64,000 nucleotides of DNA from Sphagnum compactum (taxonomy: Eukaryota > Bryophyta > Sphagnopsida > Sphagnales), in assembly GCA_965153455.1 (NCBI GenBank), contig OZ234502.1, forward strand, positions 11,315,495-11,379,494, in the 5' to 3' direction. The translations under genes were made by a program, and so were the position numbers. Positions 35,684 through 47,798 of this stretch are shown piece after piece. A model generated the notes under the pieces. It did no database searches. It saw only the letters and a program-made list of their open reading frames with translations, and was not told the origin of the DNA. Each line of letters opens with the position of its first letter. The stretch's first letter is position 1.

Positions 35684-38265
35684 GTTTCTTTCCCAGGTAG
35701 TTGCAGGAACTGGGACTTACAAAAGACCTCATGAACAACATTGATCTATTTTGCATATATTTCAGCTTCTGTTTGGGATCTGAGATTTGCATTGTACCAG
35801 TTTATCCTTCAGTTATTTTTCAAGTCTTATGTGTACTCAGCATGTGCTTCTCACTTTGCTTCACATCATGCTTGCAAAGTTGCTTAAATTGTCACATGGG
35901 TTGTTGTGTCTTGGATAGGTGTGTGCTGCACATCCACACCATGTTGTTTACTGGCTTACTTTTAAGAACTGCTAACCAAACCTGTCTTGAGTGAACCCTA
36001 GCAAGCAATCAAGCATAGAATAGGATGGTGATCTTGGCTAGTTAGCTTCATGAGAGCACTTCAAAGTTCAAATCTCTTGAACACCAGATTACATCACACA
36101 ATCCAAACCTAAAAACCACAATTGATTCTTCAATCAGCAGAGAGGCCACCCTTTCCACATACAGTACCAAAATGTGTTTGTAGTTTGTGCATAATTTGGG
36201 TTGTGGTTGGTGGTGTGGAAACACTTCAGGTCTGTTTTGTCTTTTGCCTTCTCTTGTTTGCAAAGCATGTTGCACTAATTTTCTGTGTACAATTTTCCAT
36301 CTTATTCAAGTCTTTGGGGCCTTGCGTTTTCATTGCTCTTTGTTTGCAATTTCATCCAATGTAATGTACAGACCTGTAACAACACATGTCATAACATGCA
36401 GTCATGGATTTATGAATAATAACTTGCAGTCCAAAGGATTATATACAGTAGATGATATAGATTCTTCCTAGATATGAACCCAAGTTTCTATGCTTCCATT
36501 TTATTGTCAGCTTCCATTCTTAAAATTGGATACATACTGTCATTGGCCAGTTATGTTCTGAGAGATCTTGTGTGCATGAAAATTATTTTGTTGTGTTTCT
36601 TCCTCTCATGCTTCCATGTAGGTCTTGTATGTCACTTGTGATAATTGTAAATCTAGATGATGTTTTTCTGTGCATGACAAGACTTCCACATTGACATGTG
36701 CTGTTGCATCTCACTTTCAATAGTTTGAGTTTATAGGACTACATTGTAATACACTTCATACACTTTTGGTACTATAATATACAGAAAGCCAACTAATATT
36801 TTCTTGAAGTCCTGTAAAGGAGTAACAAGTGCATGTTTGAGTTTAATGCCTTGTTGTTTCCAGATCTTATAACTATGTCTCTGGGGCAGTGGGACATTGT
36901 TCTTGAGCCTGGTAGCTCTTCTGTTCAAATAGTGAATATGATGCCATTCCTTGTCATTCCTATGGCGAAAATCATGTATAGCACCACAAAGCTACCACAA
37001 AGCAATGTGCTAATATACCTGACTCATTGTTTGTTTGCAGAGAGTGCTCATATATCACTTTCTGAATTTTGTTTTCTACAATCCATCCAAGCTACTTTCC
37101 AGAGATTAAATTTCTTGAGTCTAGTTCACTATCAAGAGAGCCAATTGATCCTCATATGGAAATGTCATATCACCAGATCAGTGCTGGAGATCCCTGGTGT
37201 TCTTGTATTCCAATGATGGAGGGGAAGAAGCCTAACTATGAATTGTCTCATTTACATAAGCTAAGAAATATGCCTCATTCACCACCTGGAGCTTGCTTGA
37301 AACTAATTCCTGATTTCTCTGTGATTCCTTTGACATTTTAACTACATCTTTGCTATACCAGCTTAAAACACACTCCAGTTTCTCAGTAGTGCCAATTTAT
37401 TGCTGATGAAGATTGTCAGCAGTTATAGTCCATCTAGTTTTCCACCACATGATTAACTTACAGAGTTTCTGCTCAAATTTGGCTTGAGTCAATATCTGTT
37501 GCACTGATTTCAGTGATTTATTAATCTCGTTGTAGCAATCCAAAGAGAGTAAATATTTTTTCTAGATGGAGTCTCTTGTATATTCTGGCCATACATAGTT
37601 CTGATATTTTATGTTACAGGACAGAAAGAACTCATGCAACATCAAGCCTACCACCAAATGGATTACAATCTTGTATAGTTTCACTAAGTCCCCCATGCAA
37701 CAAAAGAGAACGCTACAAGGCATTGGACGCAAGACTGAGACATCAATTAATTACCATGTGAGGAGGGAAAAATTCCAAGTGTAACTTGCTTGCAATAGTA
37801 TTGGTGACAGTCAAGTATGCATAGTTTCCAAATGAGCAGCACAAGGGAAGAGACATGATGTGTTCAAACAGACATATAACAGAGCTCTAATATCATGGCT
37901 CAAGATGCCTATTTTCAGGGAAATTGGCAGAGTACTTGGAGGTTTCTCAACTGAACAGTTTTGATGTGACCTCTTTTGTGTACAAATTGTTCTTCAAGAC
38001 AAAAGTCAGATACAAGTGTTTACTTTTAGGCACTGCTTGCCTCTTAGCATCTGGATTTTGAGTTGAACAAGTAGTTTATTCAGCAATGTGCTTTAAGATG
38101 GTCAAAGGCTGGAGGGTTAAGAAGATGATACAGGGCTGTAGGTTTTGCTTGCTTGGGCTGAAACAGGGTAGAAATGACATAAACATGGCACTGAACCCAA
38201 CCAAGAAAAAAATCTCAGGAAAGCTTCAACGTCTACGAACATATGTGTAATACTTCAAAGTGATA

Positions 38266-39031
38266 ACTGCAAGCAGCGGTGTTGAAATGGAACACATGTA
38301 CCACACAATGCAATCATATCCCAAAAGAAGCTGAAGATGGAAATCCTGCCATTGTTGTTCATGCAAGAGGCAGTGTTGAAATGGAACACATGTAAGAAAA
38401 TCCAATCATATCCCGAAAGAAGCTGAAGATGGAAATCCTGTCATTGTTGTTCATGCAAGCAGCAGTGTTGAAATGGAAAACATGTACCATAAAATGCAAA
38501 ACACGTCCCCAAAGGAGCTGAAGATGGAAATCCTGCCATTGTTGTTCATGCAAGTAGCAGTGTAGAAATGGAACACATGTACCACAAAATGCAAAACACA
38601 CCCAGAAAGAAGCTGAAGATGGAAATCCTGTCATTGTTGTTCATGCAAGCAGCAGTGTTGAAATGGAAAACATGTATCACAAAATGCAAAACACGTCCCC
38701 AAAGGAGCTGAAGATGGAAATCCTGCCATTGTTGTTCATGCAAGCAGCAGTGTTGAAATGGAACACATGTACCACAAAATGCAAAACACACCAAGAAAGA
38801 AGCTGAAGATGGAAATCCTGTCATTGTTGTTCATGCAAGCAGCAGTGTTGAAATGGAAAACATGTACCACAAAATGCAAAACACGTCCCCAAAGGACCTG
38901 AAAATGGAAATCCTGCCATTTTTGTTCATGCAAGCAGCAGTGTTGAAATGGAACACATGTACCACAAAATGCAAAACACACCCAGATAGAAGCTAAAGAT
39001 GGAAATCCTGTCATTGTTGTTCATGAGCTAT
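38266..39031. repeat. 95-bp tandem array, about eight units (copy B)
   Basis: The CATTGTTGTTCATG word recurs near 38350, 38441, 38536, 38631, 38726, 38821, 38916 and 39012. Units alternate between AACACGTCCCCAAAGG and AACACACCCAGAAAG variants, so expansion probably involved a two-unit (190-bp) block. Three minus-strand frames of 91-92 codons repeat almost the same protein and are artefacts of the array. Confidence 0.92.
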
Positions 39032-39715
39032 CAAAGTACCAGAGATACAAGGGAAGATGCATGATCATCAAGATGCATCACTGTCAATTGACAGTGAGTT
39101 TACAAGCCCCAACAAATTGCCTGTAATCTAACAGATATTGTTTCAATGGATGGTGGTGTCCACAAGCTGGAGGAAGCCAAGATATGTAAAGGCATTCCCA
39201 ACTTTCACCAAGTCCATTTATTATTCAGCGCCTCTGGGCCCAGACCAAAACTCCCCTCTTTAGTTGCAGACCTGTCTGTTAAAAGGAACAAGAACGAAGT
39301 AAGAACCAAGGCATACATACCAAAACACAATTCAGGTCCCTTGTAGAAGCATCGATAACCCTAGTTCACTACTGTTCCAAACCCCAACTGGATCCTCACG
39401 AATGCACAAGGTTACTACGTCAACAGAAATACACAGAAAATATCAACAGAAAAGAAAACCTTTATCAAACATCGTGGAATCCATGATAGCTCCCCATGCA
39501 TCATGATTCTCTAGCAAATCTTTTCTCAAACAGCTATACTAGTGTCATACCAATAGCCAGAATTTGTCTGCTTGAGGGTTCTCGCGGGGATGCACTAGAT
39601 AAGCAACAGTTAAAAGTTGCAACAAGCTTAAGGACTGGATGTTAATTTGGTCTCTTGAGAAGTAATTAGAAGATGTCTGACTAGTACCTTGGAAACCACC
39701 CCGAGAGCCCATCGA

Positions 39716-40362
39716 TCAGGTTTCAAAGAAGAAGCGAAATCCTGCGATCAGTTCCGGGTGGTCGAGCTGGAACAAAGCGGTAACAATGGGCAGCATTTCG
39801 TCGTGGGTTTTCTCACCAGAGCACAGCAGGGCTACGCAGCACTCGAACTCGATGTACACATGCTCCTGGTTGATCGTTCGCGTACCATAGTTCTTGTAGT
39901 GTACGCGTACCATAGTTCTTTAGCCAAATATGTGATCTCGGTATCGGTCATCGGCCGCAACAGGCCCAGCTCCATATCCAGTTCTGTCTCTTCTTCCTCC
40001 GTGTCCTCTTCCTCGTCTTCGTCCTCTTCCTCCTCTCCCTCCTCTTCCTGCTTCGTAATTGCCAAACAAACAAACAAGCTCCTAGAACATAAAACGCACA
40101 CATGAAGCATATGAAGAAGAAAAGAGAAAGCGTTCATCCAGATTTCCAGTTTTGCACTTTCCGCCGCATCCTGCTTCATTGCGGATACAAACAACCATTG
40201 AAGAAACAAACCAGCTGCTGGAATGTAGAACCCATACGTGAAGAAGATAGAGAAGAGAAAGCGCGTGATGCTGTAATTAGCTTCTACCACGCTCTTGGAT
40301 AGAAACACTTGCAACTCACGAGGAATTAAGAGCAAGTCCAGCGACATATTGCAGAGCCCCAT
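39716..40362 (-). pseudogene. PAH-e: frameshifted copy of PAH-c
   Basis: The first part is 176 codons from the ATG at 40362. It matches the PAH-c N-terminus, acidic linker (with AITKQ in place of one acidic stretch) and the first PAH helix up to LWYAYTT. There a 16-bp stretch of PAH-c is replaced by 12 bp, shifting the frame. The rest of the PAH domain (residues TINQEHVYI to FFFET) continues in another frame down to 39716. The replacement copies 12 bp of nearby sequence. The leader, the stop context and the donor 28 nt past the stop are preserved. An intron removing the patch is possible but I see no consensus borders for it. Confidence 0.75.
39879..39920. repeat. 17-bp direct repeat made by a templated patch
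   Basis: CGCGTACCATAGTTCTT occurs at 39879-39895 and 39904-39920. Copy A has only the second. The first replaces 16 bp of the PAH-c reading frame. Confidence 0.85.
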
Positions 40363-40600
40363 GTTGCGAAGAAGAGAAAGAAAAAGAAAAAGAACAAGAG
40401 AAAATGAATGATGAAGAGCTGCTGCTCCGTTTAAGGACTCCTTCGTTGATGGGTGGAAGCTCGCGCGCGGCTATAAGGACTACTTGGTCGATGAGTGCAG
40501 CGAGAGCAGCGACAGCTGCTTGTTATACACGCGACGGAAGGACGGATATCGACGTCTGCGGTGGAATCTACTTTTCCAGCTTCCACCGTTGGCATTGTGC
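40363..40600 (-). promoter_or_regulatory. Type II PAH leader upstream of PAH-e
   Basis: Nearly identical to 12960-13200, with the same order of GTCCGTCCTTCC, CCACCCATCAAC, CCTTAAACGG and GCTCTTCATCAT words on the minus strand. It is well preserved although the gene is frameshifted. Confidence 0.6.
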
Positions 40601-40778
40601 AGATTCTGTAATTTAATGGTTCAATGGAAATTTTTATTTATCAAACGTTACATATGCATAACCATCCCTAATGAGAATCTTCACACTCTGATTGGAAATC
40701 AGGTTACGAGTTCAAAGCCACAACCGATTTTAGTAGTCTTTTCTCAATTGATGAAATTTTGCCAAACAGAGAAGTTAA

Positions 40779-42350
40779 AAAATAAATTTTCGAAAACTAA
40801 GTAATTTTGGAAGTTTTCAATTTCCAGAAGTGAAGAAAAAAACGAGTACAAATGACCAGATTTTTATACCTGCCTCTCAAATGTAGGCAAAAAATATAGG
40901 AGGATGATTAAGATTTGTACAAATTCTTATAATTTGTCATATCTAGCCAGATTTTTGGCTAAATCTTCCTAAAAATGATTGCCACTTTTTTTCCATCCTC
41001 CTATTGAGGATAGCCACTTTACTGTCTTGCTAACATGGTGGCACCCTATTGGACAAGAGTTCCCTGGTGTAAATTAGCATTTATCATGCAGATGGCATTT
41101 TCATATCTCCCTATTACTTTCATGCACATTCCTGGTCACTGGTTGGATAAACGTCATAACTTACCCTCTCTTTTGTCCTATATATCTTTTCTGTGTGCAT
41201 AACCAGGAGGTTCGGCGCTCATGTAAACTCAGTTATGTTCAGTAACTAGCTTGAGTATGCATATTGTGGTGAATGGATCAGCGTTCACAAGTCTCAACGA
41301 ATAGGACCTGCACAGTTGAGTTGGTCCATAACCTTCCACCCTCATTTCATTAGTAACCTACTAGTTAGCACAAGGTACCACACTCAGCTCTTATTGGCTT
41401 AATGATTTGGTAACCCTTCAAAACGTCAATGTCATAACCACTTTTTTCATGGACCAAAAAGAGCAACTCAATTCTTGTTAGGGTTGGCTATGTCTGGTTA
41501 CAAGTGGCCTCTTGCTTTTAACCTAGTCTATTTACATTTGATTTTCGTTTCTTTTGGATTGGTTTTTAGTCTAATCATGTATATTTGTGTTTTCTTAAAG
41601 GTGGATTTTGTTGAATCTTCTGCAACATCTCCTCCCCGTGTGTCATTTGTGCCCTCCTTTCTCTATTTTACAATGGAATAAGCATGAGAAGCTACTGCAT
41701 TTGTTTCTTTTTTTTATCGGTTTTCTTTCCTGGGTTAATGTTTTTTGGAAGTGGATTTGGAAAGAGTCAATTATGCAATTCTGTTTCAAATCTGGGGCTG
41801 TCTTTTTCTTTCTTGATCTCTTTCTTTTGCAATAGAACTTGAAGATGTTGGAGATTTTGCATTAGAACTCAGAAGATGTTACGGATGGGGCGATTGCGTT
41901 TTCTTCTGGGTTTACAGTCATGTTCTTTTTAAGGTGCATAATTTGGCAACTTTGCTTCAACTTCTCCTTGTAACTCTTTCTCTATGTGTTTTGCAAATAG
42001 AATCCATGAGGAGTTGCTGCATTTGGAATATTGTGATCCAAAATGAATAATTAAATAAGAAAAATAGCAGCTTACCAGCAGTGATTTTTTGTAATGACTT
42101 TTTGTCATTTTAAAACTCTTTTCCCCAAAAATATTAGGGATTTTTAGGAATGTTTTGTTTTTGTAATATAAATTCAACTATTTTTGCTGTTTTTTGGGGA
42201 AATTTTCAATATCAAAATACCTGTTTTCAATAAATAAAAACCCTGCTTACTAATCTCCTTAACTCACATCCCATATTTGAAGAAATCTCTCTCTCTCATC
42301 AGTGCTTGATTCCCCACCACGACATTAGCACATTACATATATATTTTTAA
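40779..42350. other. Segment kept in copy B and lost from copy A
   Basis: It is bordered by TTAA on both sides. Parts near 41580-41720 and 42180-42330 align with copy C near 22900-23270, sharing GTGTTTT..GGTGGATTT, GCATGAGAAGCT-like and TTTGAAGA(A/G)ATCTCT words. It was therefore present before A and B split. Short frames at 41475-41835 have no recognised domain. Confidence 0.6.
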
Positions 42351-43867
42351 TAATATTAGAACCTCATGACTAGGAAAAAAAACTTTGGATTTATGGAATG
42401 TATTTTAATATTTAAATAAATTGTTAAACTTTAATTTAAGCTTCTCTTTGAAAATGTGAAGTCATTATTTACATCAATCTGATAATAACATGAACATGAA
42501 AAGTGTGCCTTTTCATGTCCATGTAGGTGGCTAGGAGAAAAGAATGAAATAATTATGAGGAAAGGAGTGACCTAGTTATTAGGAAAGAAATAAGGTAATC
42601 CATGAGAAGGTACATGTTACATTTTCATATTATTTTAGAAAAAATATTGAGATAATATTTATTTTAAATAATAGTTTGAAAATTACATACATAAATATAT
42701 ACTAGAACTTGTGACCAAGGAAAAATATTTGGATTAAATGAAATATATTCTAATAGTTAAATAAATTTAAAATCTTGATTTAAGCTTCACTTTGAAATTG
42801 TGAGCAAAAGATAAGAATAATGGTAAAGGAGATGGAAGTTTATTAATTAAAAACTATACTGAATATCTCCCCCATTTTATTTCCCTAATATTAATAATAT
42901 GTTCCCATATGGTTTCCAATAGTTCATCATTATTTGTGTCAATCTCAATTTTGATTTTACTATATAACACATTAGATATGAAAAGGCACATGAACTAGCA
43001 TGTGCTTTTTCACATTATTTTTAGAAAAGGTATTGAAACAATATTTTGAACACTTCTTCTTTCAATTACATATCGATATATGGACCACTTGAAACCATAG
43101 ACTCTGGATAAATCCAAAGAATATACAACATTGACAACTATATATATATACATATCCCTGTTGGTTGGTGAAAAAATCATTGATAATGATGATGCATGTT
43201 ATTAGATTCACATTAAAATTGACTAATGACGTTGTAAGGATATATTAATCAATGTTTTTCAATTGTATTATTGATCCATGGGATTCTCAACTGTGATGAT
43301 TAATTGGCATCATTATGTGGTTTTGGGGTTAATTAGTTGATGAAACCTGGGCCTGGTATGTTTTTTTGTTTTTCCCTGGCTAATTTTTGCCAAATGGCAA
43401 CTTGCTTTCTCAAAATGGCAGAAATAAAGTGTTTTGTGGGGTTAGTTGCCAAATTTCGAAATACATATATATTCCCAGATTCTACATTAACTTCCCAATA
43501 GGTAAATGCTTAAATATTTTTATAGCCAAATATGGCTAAATGTTTTGATAGAAGATCACCAGTTCAACCACACACAAAAAACCCTTCTACTTGGCACCTA
43601 CAGATCTATAACTTTTCAATGGAGGAGGGAATTTGGGTAATTACATTATTTAAAATATCACCACTTTAAAAATATTGGCAACCACAAATTTCAATAGCCA
43701 CAATCTCAAACACCTCTATTTTACATAAAGTGTGGGGCAGACATGGGACTTTTCTCAAATTCTAAACTGATTTACCCATTCACTATATTGGAACCAGTGA
43801 TTTTTGTTTTGGATTTGTGAAGTGGGTGGGTTAGCAATCATGCACAAGAGGACCAAATACCGTAGCC

Positions 43868-44115
43868 TAGGGTCAGTTTCCACATTGAGAAAATGAATTA
43901 TTATTATTTTCCAAAAATAAATTCATTTTTAATTTTAAAATATATAATTTTCCATCATCCACTATAATATTGTGATATGAGTAGTGAAATTATACGAAGT
44001 GTAGCCTACAATAATTATGATGATTTTCAACATGTCAACTTCATATTATCACAAAATTTCATTTCACTATTTTGAGAATCATATAATGACTAAACTGACC
44101 TTAGGGTAAGGTAGC
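43868..44115. repeat. Dispersed repeat, copy 2 of 3
   Basis: Counterpart of 14899-15150 within copy B, nearly identical to it. Confidence 0.7.
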
Positions 44116-44487
44116 AAAATTCTGCTAGAGGTTAAAGTGGTCCTAAGTAAAAAAAAATTGGATTCCTCATATAATTTGGTGAGTTGTTTCAACTTTTCTC
44201 TCTAAATATGGCAACTATAGATTTTTTTTCCTCTCATAGCATGTGCCAACTTGAGCCCATTTTTCTGAAAAAAATCAATTTGTACCTTGCGCACCTTTCT
44301 TTTTTTTCCTTGCTCGGTTCCAAAAATTTGCCCAAAAATAATCACAGATTCCAACTATGAAAGCCTATGGTGACTATGCCCCAGGACAGAAGATTCAAAT
44401 AGAACATTTACCATGTTGTAAAGTCACCCAAAATATTTATATTCGAAGGGCCAAGAATAAATTGTTCTGTGTTTTAGCAAGAAGTTT

Positions 44488-47452
44488 TTGGTGGCTTTAT
44501 GATTTAACAACCCCATAAGGCAAAATTGAATTGGAATCGTTAAGCAACAGTGGGGTATTTTTTTTTCTTATTTTGTGATGTAGTTGAGGTGACAATCATC
44601 CATAAGCTGATTCAACCAAATTTGGTTATTAAAATATGAAAGGAAAATTTTGAACATCCTTTGCTTTTTTGGCTACCTACTTGAACCATCTATAGAAATC
44701 TAGTGATTTAAAAATATTTTTTGGAATTTTGGTGATTTCTAAAAATCATTGAGTTGCAACCAGAAAAACCTAAATTTTGCACAAATAAAAATGCGGATGG
44801 GCAGTAGCTTCCTTGGATGAAATCACACTAAAGTAATGTAAAATGAAGTATGACTGCCCATTAACAGGTTTGAACAAATTGGATGTGGGGAAAATGCAGT
44901 GACTTCAAACAACAAGCATGGACAAAGTTCATGGCCATTGACAAAAGAGGCTTTCTTAATCTTCAATTCATCACCTAATCCCACCTCAATCTACAATCCA
45001 TGTAACTAACTTTTCTGGTGGAATATATTACTGTAATTGATACTGTAATGAATACCAATGTTTTTGTGGATCAGATTATTTTTTTTGGGTGATTTTCTTG
45101 GGAGGGATTCATTTTTCTATCATTTAGATCTATCTATAATATTTATGGCCCAAGTAAAGTGAAACTCTCCTAGAAAACCACTAAAACACAATCCCCTCCG
45201 CCAATGTGCCATGGTAATTTCATAATGGTATGTTCACACTTGTAGGTAATGCAAGAAATAACTTAGCAATTTACAATCTTTGTTCACATATAACATCATT
45301 TTTTTGATAAGTAATAGATGTGGTAAACTGACATGGCAAGCTATCATGATTGTCATCATCTACTAATAATGTAAATGGTAAATTGATTACATTTTGGTGA
45401 AAACTTCAAAATATAAACACTATTGTTCAAATTGCGGCTGCCAGGATATCAAAATGGAGATTAGGCTGTTAAACTAATAATCCACTAGGGTGTAACCTTT
45501 AGGATTAACCTCTTTGATTAGCTCATCCCAATTAACACATGTTTTTTTAATGTAAAAATGGAAAACAAAACAGATGGGATAATTTTAAATGCAACCTAAT
45601 TTGTAACTAAACAATTTAGTCACAAACTAAATTGCAACTAAAAGTTATCCATATACTTTGTTCTCTTTTCTAATTTCGTAAATTATGTAACTAAATAGTT
45701 ATGTAACTAACTAACTAGCAAACAAACTAACTAATTAACTAGCTAATTATTTAATTAACTAGTCACGAACTCATTGCTTACCCACATGCCCACTTACGAA
45801 CCAACCTACTACCTATTACTCCCTACTATTACGAACTAATTAATAATAATGTATATTGGGCATGGTGAAATTACATGAATTCCCTAAAGTGTAGTATAAT
45901 CCTCAAAATTGGCATAGGCTATATGTTATTAATGGGGTATGGTAAAACAATATTTCTCTATATGAAGGTACGCTCGTAAGGGTGTATAATGAGATGTTAG
46001 TAGGGGAAAAGCAAAAAAAACAATGGTTGAGCTATAATGGTTTAGATAGGGTTGACCTACATGAAAGGGTAGCTTGCTTAATTAAAATTGAATTTTTTAC
46101 AATTGAATTAAAGCTAATATGAGGACAACTTGGCATGTTTAAACAATGAATTGAACCAACAAAAATTTTTTGTCAACAACTACTATTTTTTGTATTATTA
46201 ATTACTTAATTAATGAGATATAAATTATTGATTAATTAATTGCCATTGTTACCTCACTAATTAAATTTTAATTATTAATAACTTTGCATATTAAATATAG
46301 TACCTAATTAGTAGGTAGGTGAACCTACCTATTCACCTACCTACTTAATCAACCCAGTTAACATGCCTTAAATACAACATAAATACACAAATCTATAAAT
46401 ATACCCCTAGTATATTCAAAAACACCTTAATATGTTTCAAAGGTATAAGTACAACACATAGAGGTAACCAAGTTGCAACTCTTTTTTCAACTAATTTGAC
46501 ATAGGCCTTTTCTTGGATGGAAAGCCCAAAAAGTTGATCAACATGGAAGGATGGAAAAATTAATAATCACATTATAATTGTACCATAATCACAAAAAAAG
46601 TAATAGATTGAAAAGGATGGTGATTAGTAGTAAAAATGACAAAACATAGTTGTAAATGACAATTAATCACAAATTGGGTGGTTGCATAATCCAAGTTTTT
46701 TTTTATGCCATCATTAGTTGTTTAATTACAATCCTTCCAAATCTTCAACCAAACATGTACCATCATGGGGGAAAACTTAGGATATTCCTATTATTTAATT
46801 ACATGAATAGGGTGAATGCATGATATGGTGGCTCATTTTCAACATATACAACATTCCATGGTAATCTACAATAAATCATTTTTTTATGAATTGGCATTAT
46901 TTTTTAGAATCATTGGTTAAGTTGAAATCATAAAGTAACTAGGTAAGGAACGAAAACATTTCAAAAAAATTCCATTCAAGTTTCCCCTGCCCAAATTGTA
47001 GTTGTCCAGTCAAATCATAGCCATCAATCGGTGCCTAAAGATTTTAAATTAACATGAACTTACATATGATTGACAACATCCATGTTGTTGTCTTTTTTTT
47101 TAAGTGCATGTGTGTAAGAGGTTGGACTAAGTGCAATCAAATGTGGTTACAAATAATAGAGTACACCAATAGTTACTATGATTCTCTTACCATAGATGGT
47201 AATTTGGGTACTATGGATTTGGAAAAAAGAGTAAACTTAAAAGAGCAGTCTCATCTTGGATAAATCCTTTGTAGGGAGAACTACAAAGATTTTGTTTCTA
47301 GTAAGAACCATATCTCCCGAAGTTAACTCTATGAAAAATATATGGGTTATGCAACATTAGGCTAAATCCAAAACGGTTGAGAATTGGGAAAGATTTTGAG
47401 GAGGAGGAAGTAGAGGTTATCTTTGGACCAAGCCATGTAGTAGAAATGCATG
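44488..47452. other. No recognisable gene; AT-rich with ACTAA/GTAGGT simple repeats
   Basis: Near 45690-45760 runs of AACTAACTA-type words dominate, and near 46300-46350 GTAGGTAGGTGAACCTACCT forms a short inverted repeat. Nothing coding was recognised. Confidence 0.5.
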
Positions 47453-47665
47453 GTTGCTAAAATGGAAGATAGTAGAAATAGGTGGAACACTAAAACAATT
47501 CATTGATGTAAAATGTTTTCCTCCCAATATTTCTTTTAGTTAAAAATTGTCAAAATGCACCTAAGGATTTGACCTTGAGACTGCAAGCTTGAAAAAAAAT
47601 TATTTTTTCTTTTGCCAAAATTTAAGGCATCACAAGAAATTAATAGCAATGTCATCTCTCTCACC
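47453..47665. repeat. Direct repeat partner of 26033-26245
   Basis: Roughly nine in ten bases match the other copy by eye. The match ends at CATCTCTCTCA, where the MULE-associated sequence begins, so this point may mark an element edge. Confidence 0.8.
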
Positions 47666-47798
47666 CCACTGTCTTTGATTTTTTCCATTGAATGTAAGTG
47701 CCAAGCCTTTAAAACGTGCCATGTGCAAAGGTAAATGGGCACTTGATCATCACCCCACACAATCCTAACTATGCATAAAATAACAATTTATTATCATT

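Larger units (their letters stand above)
35684..44487. repeat. Segmental duplication, copy B
   Basis: Collinear with 8559-15519 in direct orientation. It differs in array length (eight versus five units), in retaining 40779-42350, and in a small patch that frameshifts PAH-e. Its left edge lies inside the 3' region of a type I gene, so no type I PAH gene came with it. Confidence 0.92.

Noticed and set aside
38359-39014. Three near-identical minus-strand frames of about 92 codons
   Set aside because: Same array effect in copy B; the frames overlap each other at the unit interval.
40779-42350. TTAA-flanked segment as a piggyBac-like insertion
   Set aside because: Ends lack a recognisable inverted repeat, no transposase is present, and related sequence in copy C indicates the segment is ancestral.
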